Below, one piece after another: positions 16,696 to 25,286 of a stretch of 40,186 nt of DNA. The notes beneath the pieces were generated by a model that worked only from the letters and a program-made list of their open reading frames with translations, was not told the origin of the DNA and made no database searches. A program made the position numbers and the translations under genes. The DNA comes from an uncultured Nostoc sp. (lineage in GTDB: Bacteria; Cyanobacteriota; Cyanobacteriia; Cyanobacteriales; Nostocaceae). Positions within the stretch are counted from its first letter, which is position 1, and each line of letters starts with the position of its first letter. The stretch is from NCBI RefSeq assembly GCF_937863485.1, contig NZ_CALMFY010000032.1, positions 1-40,186 on the forward strand. The letters are read 5' to 3'.

Positions 16696-17624
16696 GGCGG
16701 CAAATATTTGAGAAACTTAGATTTCGCACGCTCCCACATCTGCTCAGACAATACGTGCCCCTGGTTCTCCTCAATAAAGTAGGTAAAGCTATCTTTGGCT
16801 TCACACTTATAATAAGCCTTCTCAATCGTCTCCATAGCCTTCGTGATCTCAAGCATCGGACTGCGTCTATCCTCGGTGCCAAAATTGAGGTGTAGAGGAC
16901 GAGGAGCAATCAGGGCTGCAATATCTGGTGTATCTCCGTATTGGTTCAAACCAGGAATAAAGATGCTGAAATCAACAATCAAACGAGTCCTATGAATCGC
17001 TGAGTAAATAGGCAAAGTGCAATTTCCCACCAAACATTTGAGGCGTGTCTCCCACGGGCCAACCAGGCATGTGAAAGTCGAGCCAAGGGAATGACCGTAG
17101 CAACCGATCGCATCAGCATTCACATCCGGTCGCGAACACAAATAATCGATAGCTCTATGCATATCAAGTATGTATTTCCATGCAAGGCACTTCCCGTTCA
17201 CGAGATAGCGCAAGAAAGCAAAGCGCTCAAAATCACTTCCTCGAAGAATCGAGTCCTGTCGTTCCTCAAAGCACAGGGCGTCTGGACAAAGCACAACATA
17301 TCCTTCATGTGCCAGAGCAACACCTGTGAATTGTGTCGGATCGCCTATAAGACCAGCCGATTCGCTTTTGCCAAGCGCCCAATTATTATTATGCTGATGC
17401 CAGAGTGCGATCGCTGGGGCAGGTGATTTGGAAGTCACACCATCCGGTACAAGAACATATGCAGGCACACGCTCTCCAAGTTCGACCTGATATGTTACTT
17501 TGTCAATTCGATATCCCTCACGAACTATAGAGTCCTCCAGCCGTGGATCGAGCGGACAAGGCTCGGGCCACTCACCTCCCAAGCATCTGAGAAGATTCCG
17601 GCGAAAGTCTTCTGATTCGTTCAT
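16680..17624 (-). CDS. alpha/beta hydrolase of the dienelactone hydrolase/acetyl esterase type
   Basis: A 314-residue cytoplasmic alpha/beta hydrolase. The nucleophile elbow is GHSLG with Ser179. The acid is probably the Asp in FGTEDRR and the base the His in NQGHVLS. The LWHQHNNNW segment near residue 80 is where the oxyanion loop should be. No signal peptide is seen. Likely substrates are esters of small sugars or xenobiotics, but this is not determinable. ATG 17624 is preferred to GTG 17639; neither has a clear ribosome-binding site. The gene lies between S9 remnants 1 and 2 on the opposite strand. Its final GGQ-stop codons derive from the S9-associated terminator, so its C-terminus was probably shaped by the rearrangement. 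Confidence 0.82.
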   Translation of the reverse strand: MNESEDFRRNLLRCLGGEWPEPCPLDPRLEDSIVREGYRIDKVTYQVELGERVPAYVLVPDGVTSKSPAPAIALWHQHNNNWALGKSESAGLIGDPTQFTGVALAHEGYVVLCPDALCFEERQDSILRGSDFERFAFLRYLVNGKCLAWKYILDMHRAIDYLCSRPDVNADAIGCYGHSLGSTFTCLVGPWETRLKCLVGNCTLPIYSAIHRTRLIVDFSIFIPGLNQYGDTPDIAALIAPRPLHLNFGTEDRRSPMLEITKAMETIEKAYYKCEAKDSFTYFIEENQGHVLSEQMWERAKSKFLKYLPPKGGQ

Positions 17625-17683
17625 TTGGGGTAAAATCACTTAGCAGAACTGGCGTTGCCTCTAGTTTACCAATAATTATTGTC

Positions 17684-17863
17684 AGCAGCAGGCTGGTTTG
17701 CCAGTGCAATATGTACTTTATACAGATGAAGGACAGGGTTTTGCCAGATTAGAAAATCGCTTCCACTTTTTTGCGATCGCAGAGGAGTTTCTCGCCAAAT
17801 ACTTATGGTGGTAGATTTGAACCTTTGGCAGATATCCCCGGTCATTCAGGAATAGTTAAATAA
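17684..17863 (+). pseudogene. S9 peptidase C-terminal remnant, copy 2 (frameshifted)
   Basis: About 60 codons nearly identical to copy 1 from the AGLPVQY segment to the stop. The frame is broken: one extra base after CGCCAAATAC turns the reading into LWW-stop, and the histidine of the DEGHGF motif is replaced (GGACAGGGT). The upstream boundary is fuzzy around 17679-17690. It follows the start of the minus-strand hydrolase gene and is followed by the same terminator as the other copies. Confidence 0.85.
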
Positions 17864-17875
17864 AGTTTCACGCAT

Positions 17876-17913
17876 GGTGGTTAGTGTCATTCACCGACCA
17901 CCTTAATATTTTT
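17876..17913 (+). terminator. terminator hairpin after S9 remnant copy 2
   Basis: GGTGGT (17876-17881) pairs with ACCACC (17897-17902), with GTG/CAC continuing inside, followed by TTAATATTTTT. Sequence identity with copy 3 continues to about 17932, next to the DUF4276 gene end. Confidence 0.65.
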
Positions 17914-17949
17914 AATCAAGTAACCGTAGATTCAAAAGCAGAATGCAAC

Positions 17950-18693
17950 CTAACTATTAAGTTCAGTAACAACTTTTGTGGCTGCAATTAAATGTTTTGT
18001 AAAAGTAGCATATCCATTTGGACAGCAAGTTTTAATAATACCTAAATCAATCTGAGAAGCTAAGTCCCATCGAATTTGAAGCGGACGTTGATTGCTACTT
18101 TCTTTCGAGAGATAAGTTGATTCTGTAATCGCTGTCTCTAAAATATCCTTGGTACCATCTAAAGCCTCTAAATTTTTAAGTTGTTCAAGCTCTACACCTA
18201 AAATTTTTGAAATAGTTTGAGTGTCAGCTAGCAACCAGGTTTCAAAATTTCTAATTGCTAAACCTCCTGCACTACGATCATTGATTGGTTGCTCATTGAC
18301 ATCTAAGTGATTGTCACGAATCTTATTTAAAGCACGTTCTAAATCCCGCTGCCTTTGAGATAGGTTATCATCCGCATCAACCACAATGAGGATCATATCT
18401 ACCTCCTCTGGCTTCCAAGAGATAACCACCTTTGCTAAATATTTTGGATTTAAGACTGAATGTCCAACTGTTCGTTTAAAACACTTACTTTCACTGATTA
18501 ATGGATGTCTCTGTACAAAATTACAATCAGGTAATCCAGCAGTTTTAAGCTCTCGTCTAATTAATATATGAAGTGCCCCCTCATTATTTCTTTCAATAAC
18601 CTTTCCACCGTCTTCTGGTTTAATATACGGAATACTTGCTCTCAGTTCTGTCTGCCCTTCAGCAATTAGCCCAATACGAATCGGACGATTCAT
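17950..18693 (-). CDS. DUF4276-family protein (Toprim-like, ATPase partner)
   Basis: A 247-residue protein matching the DUF4276 pattern of proteins encoded beside AAA ATPases. Acidic motifs typical of a Toprim-like metal site are visible: E12-GQT-E16 after the first strand, D106-A-D108-D109 after a hydrophobic strand, and E151 in NFETWLLAD. It overlaps the upstream ATPase by four bases (ATGA, start 18693, stop 18690), and GGAGG (18703-18707) precedes it, so the two should be translated together. By analogy with OLD and PARIS-like pairs it may be the nuclease or effector of a defence complex, which is inference. The longer start at 18726 is less likely. It ends just after S9 copy 2. Confidence 0.8.
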   Translation of the reverse strand: MNRPIRIGLIAEGQTELRASIPYIKPEDGGKVIERNNEGALHILIRRELKTAGLPDCNFVQRHPLISESKCFKRTVGHSVLNPKYLAKVVISWKPEEVDMILIVVDADDNLSQRQRDLERALNKIRDNHLDVNEQPINDRSAGGLAIRNFETWLLADTQTISKILGVELEQLKNLEALDGTKDILETAITESTYLSKESSNQRPLQIRWDLASQIDLGIIKTCCPNGYATFTKHLIAATKVVTELNS

Positions 18694-19823
18694 ACCGGAT
18701 TGCCTCCAAATGTATTCGTAAACCAAAGCTCACCTAACTCTCCATCATAAGCTTCCAGCGCTTTCTGGAAACGCACAGAATCTATGGGTAAACTATGGAC
18801 TTGAGTTCTACCTTCGTTATCTAGCTCAACTGCACGTACTTCATGGGGTTCAACATAATTTAGTAGTACAGGAGAATGAGTTGTGATTAAAACTTGAACA
18901 GGCTTACCAGTAATTCCTTCTGTTGAGATAATTTTCAACAGGTCTATCATTTTGTGCAGCAGCCAAGGATGAACTCCATTCTCTATTTCTTCAAAGCAAA
19001 TGATACTTGCAGTGTTCTCTTGATACAGCGCAGTTAGGAAAGCTAGGATTCTAAGTGTTCCATCTGATATGTCATAAGCAGGAATATGGTGTTCTGAATA
19101 TCTATCAATCAATTCCAGTAAAAAGGTTTGATTTTCTCCACGGGGCAATACAATTCTTTGTATGTTAGGAACAAGCCGTGTCAAACGCTCCTCTAATTCA
19201 TCAAAACCTTTACGATTAGCGTGCAAAATATCAACTAGAGCATAGGTAATTCCTTGTCCAGTCCTGTCCATACTGCCAGTTGATACGGCTTTACTAGAGA
19301 GATCGACTGGGGCAAAATCATAAATACTAACCTTTCTAAGGGCATTTGCAAGTGGAGAATCTAAATATTGGTTAGAAACAAGAAATTGTCTTAGATGATA
19401 TGTAGAGTCACCTGTTACACTGCCAGTAGTTTCAAGATTTCTTATATTGACTTTTCGCTGAGGATAATCAAGATGAACTGATAGGTCTAAAAAGTTTTTA
19501 GATTTTTCATAAGGAATGTTTTCTTTTGTAGTAAGGGTACTAACCTCAAACAAAAAATAATCTGGCTTTCCATGCCAGAATTTAGATTCAATGCTCGGCT
19601 GGTTCTTGTTTACAGTCTTTAAAGACTCTGTAAAAAATTCTATTATCTCTTTAATACTTGTATTGGCTATCATCCTTTGGAGAAAATCAGATACTACAGC
19701 AAGAGCTTCACAAATGTTCGACTTTCCAGAACCATTAGGCCCAATGAATACGGTTAATGGTTCTAAAACTATTTCGGTATCAAAGAGGCTTTTATAGTGC
19801 TGAACTCTTAGTTTAGATAACAT
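18690..19823 (-). CDS. AAA15/AAA21-type ATPase of a putative defence pair
   Basis: A 377-residue SMC/ABC-like ATPase without a long coiled coil. Walker A is GPNGSGKS at residues 28-35, the signature-like SDGTLRILA lies in the middle, Walker B is ICFEEIENGVHP, and a switch histidine sits in TTHSPVLL. The layout matches AAA ATPases that pair with OLD-type Toprim, DUF4435 or DUF4276 partners in anti-phage or abortive-infection systems. It is the first gene of the two-gene minus-strand operon and overlaps the DUF4276 gene by four bases. No reverse transcriptase, methylase or toxin gene is adjacent. Defence is inferred from family and accessory context; the ATPase call itself is firm. Confidence 0.9.
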   Translation of the reverse strand: MLSKLRVQHYKSLFDTEIVLEPLTVFIGPNGSGKSNICEALAVVSDFLQRMIANTSIKEIIEFFTESLKTVNKNQPSIESKFWHGKPDYFLFEVSTLTTKENIPYEKSKNFLDLSVHLDYPQRKVNIRNLETTGSVTGDSTYHLRQFLVSNQYLDSPLANALRKVSIYDFAPVDLSSKAVSTGSMDRTGQGITYALVDILHANRKGFDELEERLTRLVPNIQRIVLPRGENQTFLLELIDRYSEHHIPAYDISDGTLRILAFLTALYQENTASIICFEEIENGVHPWLLHKMIDLLKIISTEGITGKPVQVLITTHSPVLLNYVEPHEVRAVELDNEGRTQVHSLPIDSVRFQKALEAYDGELGELWFTNTFGGNPV

Positions 19824-19985
19824 CTGTTTGATAGTAAGCAGATTTAGCTATTCTATATTAGTCCTAAATGATTAGTGAAGTTTTACTCCCTTAGCTCCAT
19901 TTTTCATGTTACCAGTTAATGCTATGTGAGACGTGTGCGATCGCACCTCTAAAATTACTTCGTCTGTCTACCTTTTAAATTTAAG

Positions 19986-20078
19986 CTAAGAAATGGCATC
20001 ACCCGCATTGCTTTCTTTAGCGTTGAGTATTTGATCTGCGGTTAGCTGTAATTCTTTTAAGATGGTAGAAGCGATCGC
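19986..20078 (-). pseudogene. Uma2-family gene remnant (3' end)
   Basis: On the minus strand this fragment reads as the C-terminal 30 codons of a Uma2 protein (IASTILKELQLTADQILN) with a TAG stop at 19986-19988. It is clearly related to, but different from, the end of the intact Uma2 gene at 20991-21578 (IASTIFPELQLTTEQVLN). The rest of the gene is absent. Homology stops inside GCGATCGCAG, where the S9 remnant copy 3 begins. Confidence 0.85.
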
Positions 20079-20160
20079 AGAGGAGTTTCTCGCCAAATAC
20101 TTAAGTGGTAGGTTTGAACCTTTGGGAGATATCCCTGGTCATTCAGGAATAGTTAAATAA
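20069..20160 (+). pseudogene. S9 peptidase C-terminal remnant, copy 3
   Basis: About 30 in-frame codons matching the end of copies 1 and 2, from the HIP1 octamer (AIAEEFLAKY in copy 1) to the TAA stop. It lacks the catalytic residues. Its left edge coincides with the end of the Uma2 remnant inside GCGATCGCAG, a join of two unrelated genes at a shared 10-bp word. Confidence 0.85.
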
Positions 20161-20172
20161 AGTTTCACGCAT

Positions 20173-20210
20173 GGTGGTTAGTGTAATTCACCGACCACCT
20201 TAATATTTTT
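20173..20210 (+). terminator. terminator hairpin after S9 remnant copy 3
   Basis: GGTGGT (20173-20178) and ACCACC (20194-20199) with an inner GTG/CAC, followed by TTAATATTTTT. It continues nearly identical to copy 2 up to TAGATTCA at about 20230, eight bases before the unknown minus-strand gene's stop. Confidence 0.65.
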
Positions 20211-20237
20211 AATTCAGTAAGCATAGATTCATGGAAA

Positions 20238-20900
20238 CTATTTTATCCATTTTCGCCAATCAACATTTGACTCTTCACAAGGGTTGTAGAAATTTGAATT
20301 GCCCGTAACAAGAACTTTAGCAATCATTTGCATTGACTTAGCATCACTCGGTTGAAAATGCCTATCAGCTTGATAATTCCATCCAAAAACATCTGGATGA
20401 TGCCAATTGTCTAGTTGAATGACTTGTAATAAATCATTTGACGCAATTAACTGTAGCTCATTTTCAGTAGCTAACATTTTACTGCGGTACTCAGGTAGTA
20501 GGTGAACCAGAAGATCGAAACCAAAATTCCAGCGATGATGTCGTTCAATTAATTGGGGATCTAAGGTCAAAGCTTCGCCACGAATTATCAAATGTAAAGT
20601 ATTTGTATGCTTCGAGTCGTTCTCGTTCTCAATTGCTACTGGGAATAAAGTCTCAACCAGTCCATTTTCTAAGTCTGAACGGTTACTGAAAGCAGAGATT
20701 GCTAATACAGGTTGGATGCCAGCAAGACCATACCAATTTTCGAGTTGCTCGAATACAATAACCCAATGAGTATCACTGCGAAAGCCTGTCAGTCGAGCAG
20801 ATACCATGTGAATGTTGATTTTATTGAAACCTGGAAAATCAAGATTTCCATGAGCTTTATCTAAACAGTTTAGGATTTGATCAACGGTGTAAGTTACCAT
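20238..20900 (-). CDS. hypothetical protein, accessory
   Basis: A 220-residue soluble protein that I do not recognise. It is mixed alpha/beta and rich in aromatic residues and His (for example WYGLAG, HHRWNFGFD, WHHPDVFGW, VDWRKW). It has no signal peptide, membrane segment or known catalytic motif. The size, acidity and Trp-rich pattern remind one of immunity or SUKH-like proteins, but I have no motif to support that. It starts at ATG 20900 and lies on the minus strand, facing S9 copy 3 and downstream of the Uma2 gene, with a 90-bp gap. Its place among rearranged fragments suggests accessory status. Confidence 0.7.
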   Translation of the reverse strand: MVTYTVDQILNCLDKAHGNLDFPGFNKINIHMVSARLTGFRSDTHWVIVFEQLENWYGLAGIQPVLAISAFSNRSDLENGLVETLFPVAIENENDSKHTNTLHLIIRGEALTLDPQLIERHHRWNFGFDLLVHLLPEYRSKMLATENELQLIASNDLLQVIQLDNWHHPDVFGWNYQADRHFQPSDAKSMQMIAKVLVTGNSNFYNPCEESNVDWRKWIK

Positions 20901-20990
20901 ACAGCACCTAAAAACAAACCATCAAATTCAATGGGATTTTAGCAAAAGTAAATGTGGGGTTAGTCCTCATAATTATTTGATTTCACAAGC

Positions 20991-21578
20991 TTAAGTATTA
21001 CTTTCTTCAGCGTTGAGAACTTGCTCTGTGGTTAGCTGTAATTCTGGGAAAATAGTAGAAGCGATCGCAGTATTCCCTATAAATCTGGTTTCTTCATAAA
21101 ACCCGTCAACTAATATCAGTACGGTAACTGCATTTATTTGTGGATCAACAATCCAATATTCACTAATTCCCCTTGCGGCATACTCGGAACGTTTGTAGCG
21201 ATAGTCCCGATCTTCGTTAGCTTTGCCAGGAGAAACAACTTCGACAACTAATGCCGGAGGTGGCATATCCAAGGTGATTGTAGATCGCGTTGCACCTTCT
21301 AAAGCTGTTGCAAGTTCATCTGTCAGCACAACTAAGTCAGGAATGCGAGTTGTCGCACGAGAACCACAGACGATAATTTCAGCTTTGTTACTCAACCGAT
21401 TGAACGGGACGAACTTGAGGAAATTTACCAGTAAAAACAAAGATATCTGGACATTTTTTGGACTTTCGGGTGGCATTGCAACTAACTCACCTGCCACCAG
21501 TTCATAGTGGCTATCCGTGCGATCGTCATACTTCAAATATTCCTCTAGCGTTAGACGTTTGCCAGTGATTGCAGTCAT
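20991..21578 (-). CDS. Uma2 family endonuclease-like protein (DUF820)
   Basis: A 195-residue Uma2/DUF820 protein, a PD-(D/E)xK-fold family expanded to dozens of copies in filamentous cyanobacteria. The typical start (RLTLEEYLKYDD, YELVAGELV), the PDLVVL strand with its Asp, the VVEVVSPG strand with its Glu, and the DRDYRYKRSEYAARGISEYW segment with its YKRxEY lysine are all present. This completes the predicted active site. The cellular role is unknown; the family shows restriction-endonuclease-like fold and is often linked to mobile DNA. Its 3' end is related to the broken Uma2 fragment at 19986-20078. It is downstream of pheS on the same strand, with a terminator between. Confidence 0.92.
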   Translation of the reverse strand: MTAITGKRLTLEEYLKYDDRTDSHYELVAGELVAMPPESPKNVQISLFLLVNFLKFVPFNRLSNKAEIIVCGSRATTRIPDLVVLTDELATALEGATRSTITLDMPPPALVVEVVSPGKANEDRDYRYKRSEYAARGISEYWIVDPQINAVTVLILVDGFYEETRFIGNTAIASTIFPELQLTTEQVLNAEESNT

Positions 21579-21643
21579 ATCACGTCAAGAGAAGTTAGAT
21601 ACTGATAGTTTACCAAATTCATCAATCCCGATCTATTATTTAA

Positions 21644-21678
21644 AACCACAGATAATTCATGGGTATTTATCTGTGGTT
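21644..21678 (-). terminator. terminator hairpin downstream of pheS
   Basis: AACCACAGATAA (21644-21655) and TTATCTGTGGTT (21667-21678) form a 12-bp stem. Read on the minus strand it is followed by TTTTAAAT, so it can terminate pheS transcription before the Uma2 gene. The stem sequence is shared with the leuA terminator. Confidence 0.75.
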
Positions 21679-21746
21679 ATATTTTTATCTAATTGACTTT
21701 TGCAAGAGATTTAGTAAACGCCTGATTATTTAAAGCGATCGCTTAC

Positions 21747-22739
21747 TTAAAATTGCTGTAAAAACCGCAAATCGCTAGCATATAAGCGACGAATATCATC
21801 GATTTGATGTAACACCATTGCAAAGCGTTCTACACCAAAACCGGCAGCAAACCCAGTATAAATTTCAGGGTCATAACCCACAGACTTAAGTACATTCGGA
21901 TCGACCATACCGCAGCCCATCACCTCTAGCCAGCGCCCATTCCACTGCAAATCCACCTCAGCCGAGGGTTCGGTAAACGGGAAATAACTAGCGCGGAAGC
22001 GAATTGGTAACTCGCCAAATATTGCTTGTAAAAATACCTTAATTGTGCCTTTGAGGTCTGTAAAAGTGAGTCCCTCGTCAATGGCTAAAAGTTCTATTTG
22101 ATGGAATACCGCTGAGTGAGTCGCGTCTACATTATCTCGCCGATAAACTCGCCCTGGAGCCACAACCCGAATCGGTGGTTCCTCTCTTTCCATGTAACGA
22201 ATTTGCACTGATGAGGTATGAGTCCGTAATAAATTACCATCTGGTAGGTAGAATGTATCCTGCATATCACGGGCGGGGTGGTCAGGCGGGGTATTCAGAG
22301 CCTCAAAATTATAGTAATCTGTTTCCATCTCAGGTCCTTGAGCCACGGTGTAGCCCATACCGACAAAGATATCCAGTGCCCGGTCGATAATGCCATTGAG
22401 GGGATGAATGCGACCTTGGGGGCTGTAAATTCCCGGCATAGTTACATCCAGAGTCTCCGCCTCTAGCAAAGCTTGAATTTGCGCGGCTTCCAAGGCGGCG
22501 CGTTGCTGGTCTAGACTAGTTTGCAGGGATTCTTTGACTGTATTGGCGATCGCTCCAATTTTCGGTCGTTCCTCTGCGCTCATCTGCCCCATACTTCGCA
22601 ACAGTGCCCCCAGTTCCCCTTTCTTACCCAGATAGTTAACTCTGAGTTCTTCCAGACGTTCTAAGGTATCAGCGGCTGCGATCGCTTTTTCTCCTTCTTG
22701 CCGCAGTGCTAAAAGTTGAGCTTCTAAATTGCTAGTCAT
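21747..22739 (-). CDS. pheS: phenylalanyl-tRNA synthetase alpha subunit
   Basis: A 330-residue class II synthetase subunit, the usual length. The N-terminal helical arm (about 1-90) should form the tRNA-binding coiled coil, and the catalytic core follows. HTSSVQIR, the motif 2 region [14 protein letters not shown] with FHQIE, and motif 3 GFGVERFAM are all clear. With PheT it charges tRNA-Phe as a dimer of heterodimers; pheT is not in the window, as is usual in cyanobacteria. The start codon lies in a TCATTAG-type heptamer array (minus-strand AATGACT), so several nearby ATGs in other frames precede it, and no Shine-Dalgarno sequence is visible. A terminator follows at 21644-21678. Confidence 0.97.
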   Translation of the reverse strand: MTSNLEAQLLALRQEGEKAIAAADTLERLEELRVNYLGKKGELGALLRSMGQMSAEERPKIGAIANTVKESLQTSLDQQRAALEAAQIQALLEAETLDVTMPGIYSPQGRIHPLNGIIDRALDIFVGMGYTVAQGPEMETDYYNFEALNTPPDHPARDMQDTFYLPDGNLLRTHTSSVQIRYMEREEPPIRVVAPGRVYRRDNVDATHSAVFHQIELLAIDEGLTFTDLKGTIKVFLQAIFGELPIRFRASYFPFTEPSAEVDLQWNGRWLEVMGCGMVDPNVLKSVGYDPEIYTGFAAGFGVERFAMVLHQIDDIRRLYASDLRFLQQF

Positions 22740-22782
22740 TAGTTATTAGTCATTGGTCATTAGTCATTAGTCTATAGTCAAA
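22736..22782. repeat. heptamer array at the pheS start
   Basis: Six degenerate 7-bp units (TCATTAG, TTATTAG, TCATTGG and similar) begin at the pheS start codon and run upstream of it. On the pheS strand each unit reads AATGACT-like, so ATG triplets recur every seven bases in shifting frames. Confidence 0.9.
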
Positions 22783-23304
22783 AGCTGTGAACTGCTCGAT
22801 AAATAAACTTCCAGCTATGCCATTAACATCAGCTAAAGGGCCCCTTTGGGGAAGTCAAAAGTCAAAAGTCAAAAATCAAAAGTCAAACATTTTGAACCCC
22901 ATAAATAAATTTAGGCGATGCACGCTCGAAGCGCCGAAGTGGGCTTGTACCCAACTCTTCTCTACGAGAGGCTGCGCCAAGGAGAGGCTGGCGCTTAGGG
23001 CGTAGCTATGTCGCAGGCTTTACGGCTATGCTCAGGGTAAACCTTTTTCTTTCTGGTCAAAACCAAACTTCTGTTTATCAGTTAGAGACGATTGGGCTAG
23101 TACAGCTTGACATAAATCCAGCTAACATCTCAATTAACAAGACTTGGCATTTAAGACAAGGGGCAAAATCCCCTTGTTGAAGGTAGGCAAACTGACGGCA
23201 CAGTGTACTAATGAGTATGGATGTTTTTTGCTGGCTGTGACCTCCGACATTGACAAATGGCTAATAACAAATAACAAATAACTAATGACCAATGACCAAT
23301 GACT
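22740..23304. other. repeat-rich divergent spacer between pheS and surE
   Basis: A 565-bp gene-free region. From left: the pheS heptamers, a CCCCTTTGGGG hairpin followed by five GTCAAAA-type heptamers (22854-22888), a block of degenerate interspersed repeats with CTCTACGAGAGGCTGCGCC (about 22960-23035), about 220 bp with no recognised feature, then the heptamers in front of surE. Both promoters must lie here; none could be assigned. Confidence 0.7.
23261..23304. repeat. heptamer array at the surE start
   Basis: Six perfect-length 7-bp units (CTAATAA, CAAATAA twice, CTAATGA, CCAATGA twice) occupy 23261-23302. The last unit contains ATG 23299, which is in frame with surE six bases before ATG 23305. 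No Shine-Dalgarno sequence is present. Confidence 0.92.
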
Positions 23305-24102
23305 ATGAAATTACTAATTAGCAACGATGACGGCATTTCTGCCTTGGGTATCCGTACCCTAGCCAACTACTTGGCAGAGGCAGGTCATGATGTTAGTGTC
23401 GTTTGCCCAGATCGAGAGCGATCGGCAACTGGACATGGGTTAACTTTACACCAACCAATTCGCGCCGAAATTGTTGAAGGGATTTTTCATCCCGCTGTCA
23501 AAGCTTGGGCTTGCGATGGTACGCCTTCAGATTGCGTCAAATTGGCGCTGTGGGCTTTGCTAGATACTCCCCCCGATTTGGTTCTCTCTGGCATTAATCA
23601 AGGTGCGAATTTGGGAACTGAAATCTTGTATTCCGGCACTGTTTCGGCGGCAATGGAAGGTCTAATTGAAGGTATTCCCAGTGTAGCCCTAAGTCTTATT
23701 AGTCATACATCTAAAGACTTTCAACCTGCTGCTAAGTTTGCCAAAATTCTCGTAGACCAGTTAGCCCAAAAACCGCTACCAGATTTAATGTTGCTCAACG
23801 TCAATATTCCTGCTGTTAAGTGGGAAGAAATTGCCGGAGTTACTCTTACCCGTCAAGGAGTGCGGCGTTACATTGATGTGTTTGATAAACGAGTTGATCC
23901 TCGTGGAAAAACGTACTACTGGTTAACCGGAGAGGTAATTGAGGAAGTAGAACCTCCAACCGGATTAAATCTGCCTCAAAATGTACCTACAGACGTGTAC
24001 GTTGTACGTAAAAACTATATCAGTATTACCCCGTTACAATATAATCTTACTTACGTAACCGGACTAGATAAATTGTCTGAATTGGAATTCAAGTTTTCGT
24101 GA
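23305..24102 (+). CDS. surE: 5'/3'-nucleotidase SurE
   Basis: A 265-residue SurE phosphatase from ATG 23305 (or 267 from ATG 23299). The start LLISNDDG carries the paired Asp residues of the metal site. [25 protein letters not shown] contains the conserved Asn and the phosphate loop. The enzyme removes phosphate from nucleoside monophosphates and is important in stationary phase or stress. The typical family start is [10 protein letters not shown], hence my choice. The gene is divergent from pheS, and the start codon is embedded at the end of a heptamer repeat. A metallo-hydrolase gene follows 287 bp downstream. Confidence 0.95.
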   Translation: MKLLISNDDGISALGIRTLANYLAEAGHDVSVVCPDRERSATGHGLTLHQPIRAEIVEGIFHPAVKAWACDGTPSDCVKLALWALLDTPPDLVLSGINQGANLGTEILYSGTVSAAMEGLIEGIPSVALSLISHTSKDFQPAAKFAKILVDQLAQKPLPDLMLLNVNIPAVKWEEIAGVTLTRQGVRRYIDVFDKRVDPRGKTYYWLTGEVIEEVEPPTGLNLPQNVPTDVYVVRKNYISITPLQYNLTYVTGLDKLSELEFKFS

Positions 24103-24389
24103 ATCATTTGATTAATCAGGATAAAACTGGGGTTATTCAAATGCATCACAGAAAAATGTAGGCTATAACGTAGGGGCGCTCTTGAAATAACTGATACATA
24201 TCCATCCCAATAAATTGAGAATTTTACTTGAGAGTATCTTATCCACATTTACACAATTAGCCAGAAACAGGGTATGCTGTTTTACCAAGAAATCCTTCCT
24301 CTACCAAAATCGGTGAGACAGCATAAACTTAGACAAAATAAGTAGGAATTTTTTCATTTATCGCCCGCTCAGTCCAGCAAGCAACACCC

Positions 24390-25286
24390 ATGTCTAGGAT
24401 AGAGAACCAGTTTACCGTACAATTTTGGGGCGTTCGCGGCAGCATCCCCAGTCCAGGGCCACACACCGTTCGTTACGGCGGTAATACCCCTTGCATATCA
24501 ATGCAAGCGGGCGATAAACGCTTAATTTTCGATGCTGGCACGGGACTACATGTTTTGGGGCAATCTTTGTTGCGCCAAATGCCGTTAGAAGCTCATATAT
24601 TTTTTACCCACTCTCACTGGGATCACATGCAGGGTTTTCCCTTCTTTACCCCAGGATTTGTAAAGGGGAATGACTTTCATATCTACGGCGCGATCGCTCC
24701 TGATGGCTCTACCATAGAACAGCGCCTCAATGACCAGATGTTGCACCCTAACTTTCCTGTACCCTTGCAGATTATGCAAGCCAATTTAAATTTCTACGAC
24801 ATTCGACCGGGGCAACCAATACACATCGATGACGTTACTGTAGAAACAGCACCTTTAAACCACCCAGGTGAAGCCGTAGGATACCGCGTCAACTGGCATG
24901 GTGGTGCTGCTGCTTATATTACCGATACCGAACATTTTCCCGACCGACTCGATGACAATGTGCTGTGGCTAGCTCGTAATGCTGACATTCTGATTTACGA
25001 TTCCACCTATACAGACGAAGAATACCATAGTCCAAAAACCCCAAAAATTGGCTGGGGACATTCTACTTGGCAAGAAGCAGTGAAAGTGGCACAAGCTGCT
25101 AACGTCAAAACTCTGGCAATTTACCACCACGACCCCGCGCACAATGACGACTTTTTAGATCATGTAGGGAAACAAGCATCTGCGGAATTTCCTGGGGCGA
25201 TCATGGCACGGGAAGGAATCGTACTCCAGGTTCCCACCTCAGTTTCTTTATCAGAATCTTTTCCTGTTAGTAAGTTTTCTACCTAA
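24390..25286 (+). CDS. metallo-beta-lactamase-fold hydrolase
   Basis: A 298-residue MBL-fold protein. It starts with QFWGVRGSIPSPG, typical of a cyanobacterial and proteobacterial family near RNase Z and PhnP-like hydrolases. The metal motif is THSHWDHMQG (HxHxDH). A further His comes in NHPGEAVGY, an Asp in YITDTEH, and a terminal His in YHHDPAH. All metal ligands seem present, so it should be an active phosphodiesterase or nuclease-like hydrolase. The substrate is unknown. In some homologues the same domain is linked to response regulators, but none is fused here. It starts at ATG 24390 and stands alone. Confidence 0.88.
   Translation: MSRIENQFTVQFWGVRGSIPSPGPHTVRYGGNTPCISMQAGDKRLIFDAGTGLHVLGQSLLRQMPLEAHIFFTHSHWDHMQGFPFFTPGFVKGNDFHIYGAIAPDGSTIEQRLNDQMLHPNFPVPLQIMQANLNFYDIRPGQPIHIDDVTVETAPLNHPGEAVGYRVNWHGGAAAYITDTEHFPDRLDDNVLWLARNADILIYDSTYTDEEYHSPKTPKIGWGHSTWQEAVKVAQAANVKTLAIYHHDPAHNDDFLDHVGKQASAEFPGAIMAREGIVLQVPTSVSLSESFPVSKFST

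Noticed and set aside
15978..21580. An integrative element or prophage with its own integrase
   Set aside because: No integrase, transposase, replication or structural gene was found. Only duplicated gene ends and cargo genes are visible, so the mechanism remains open.
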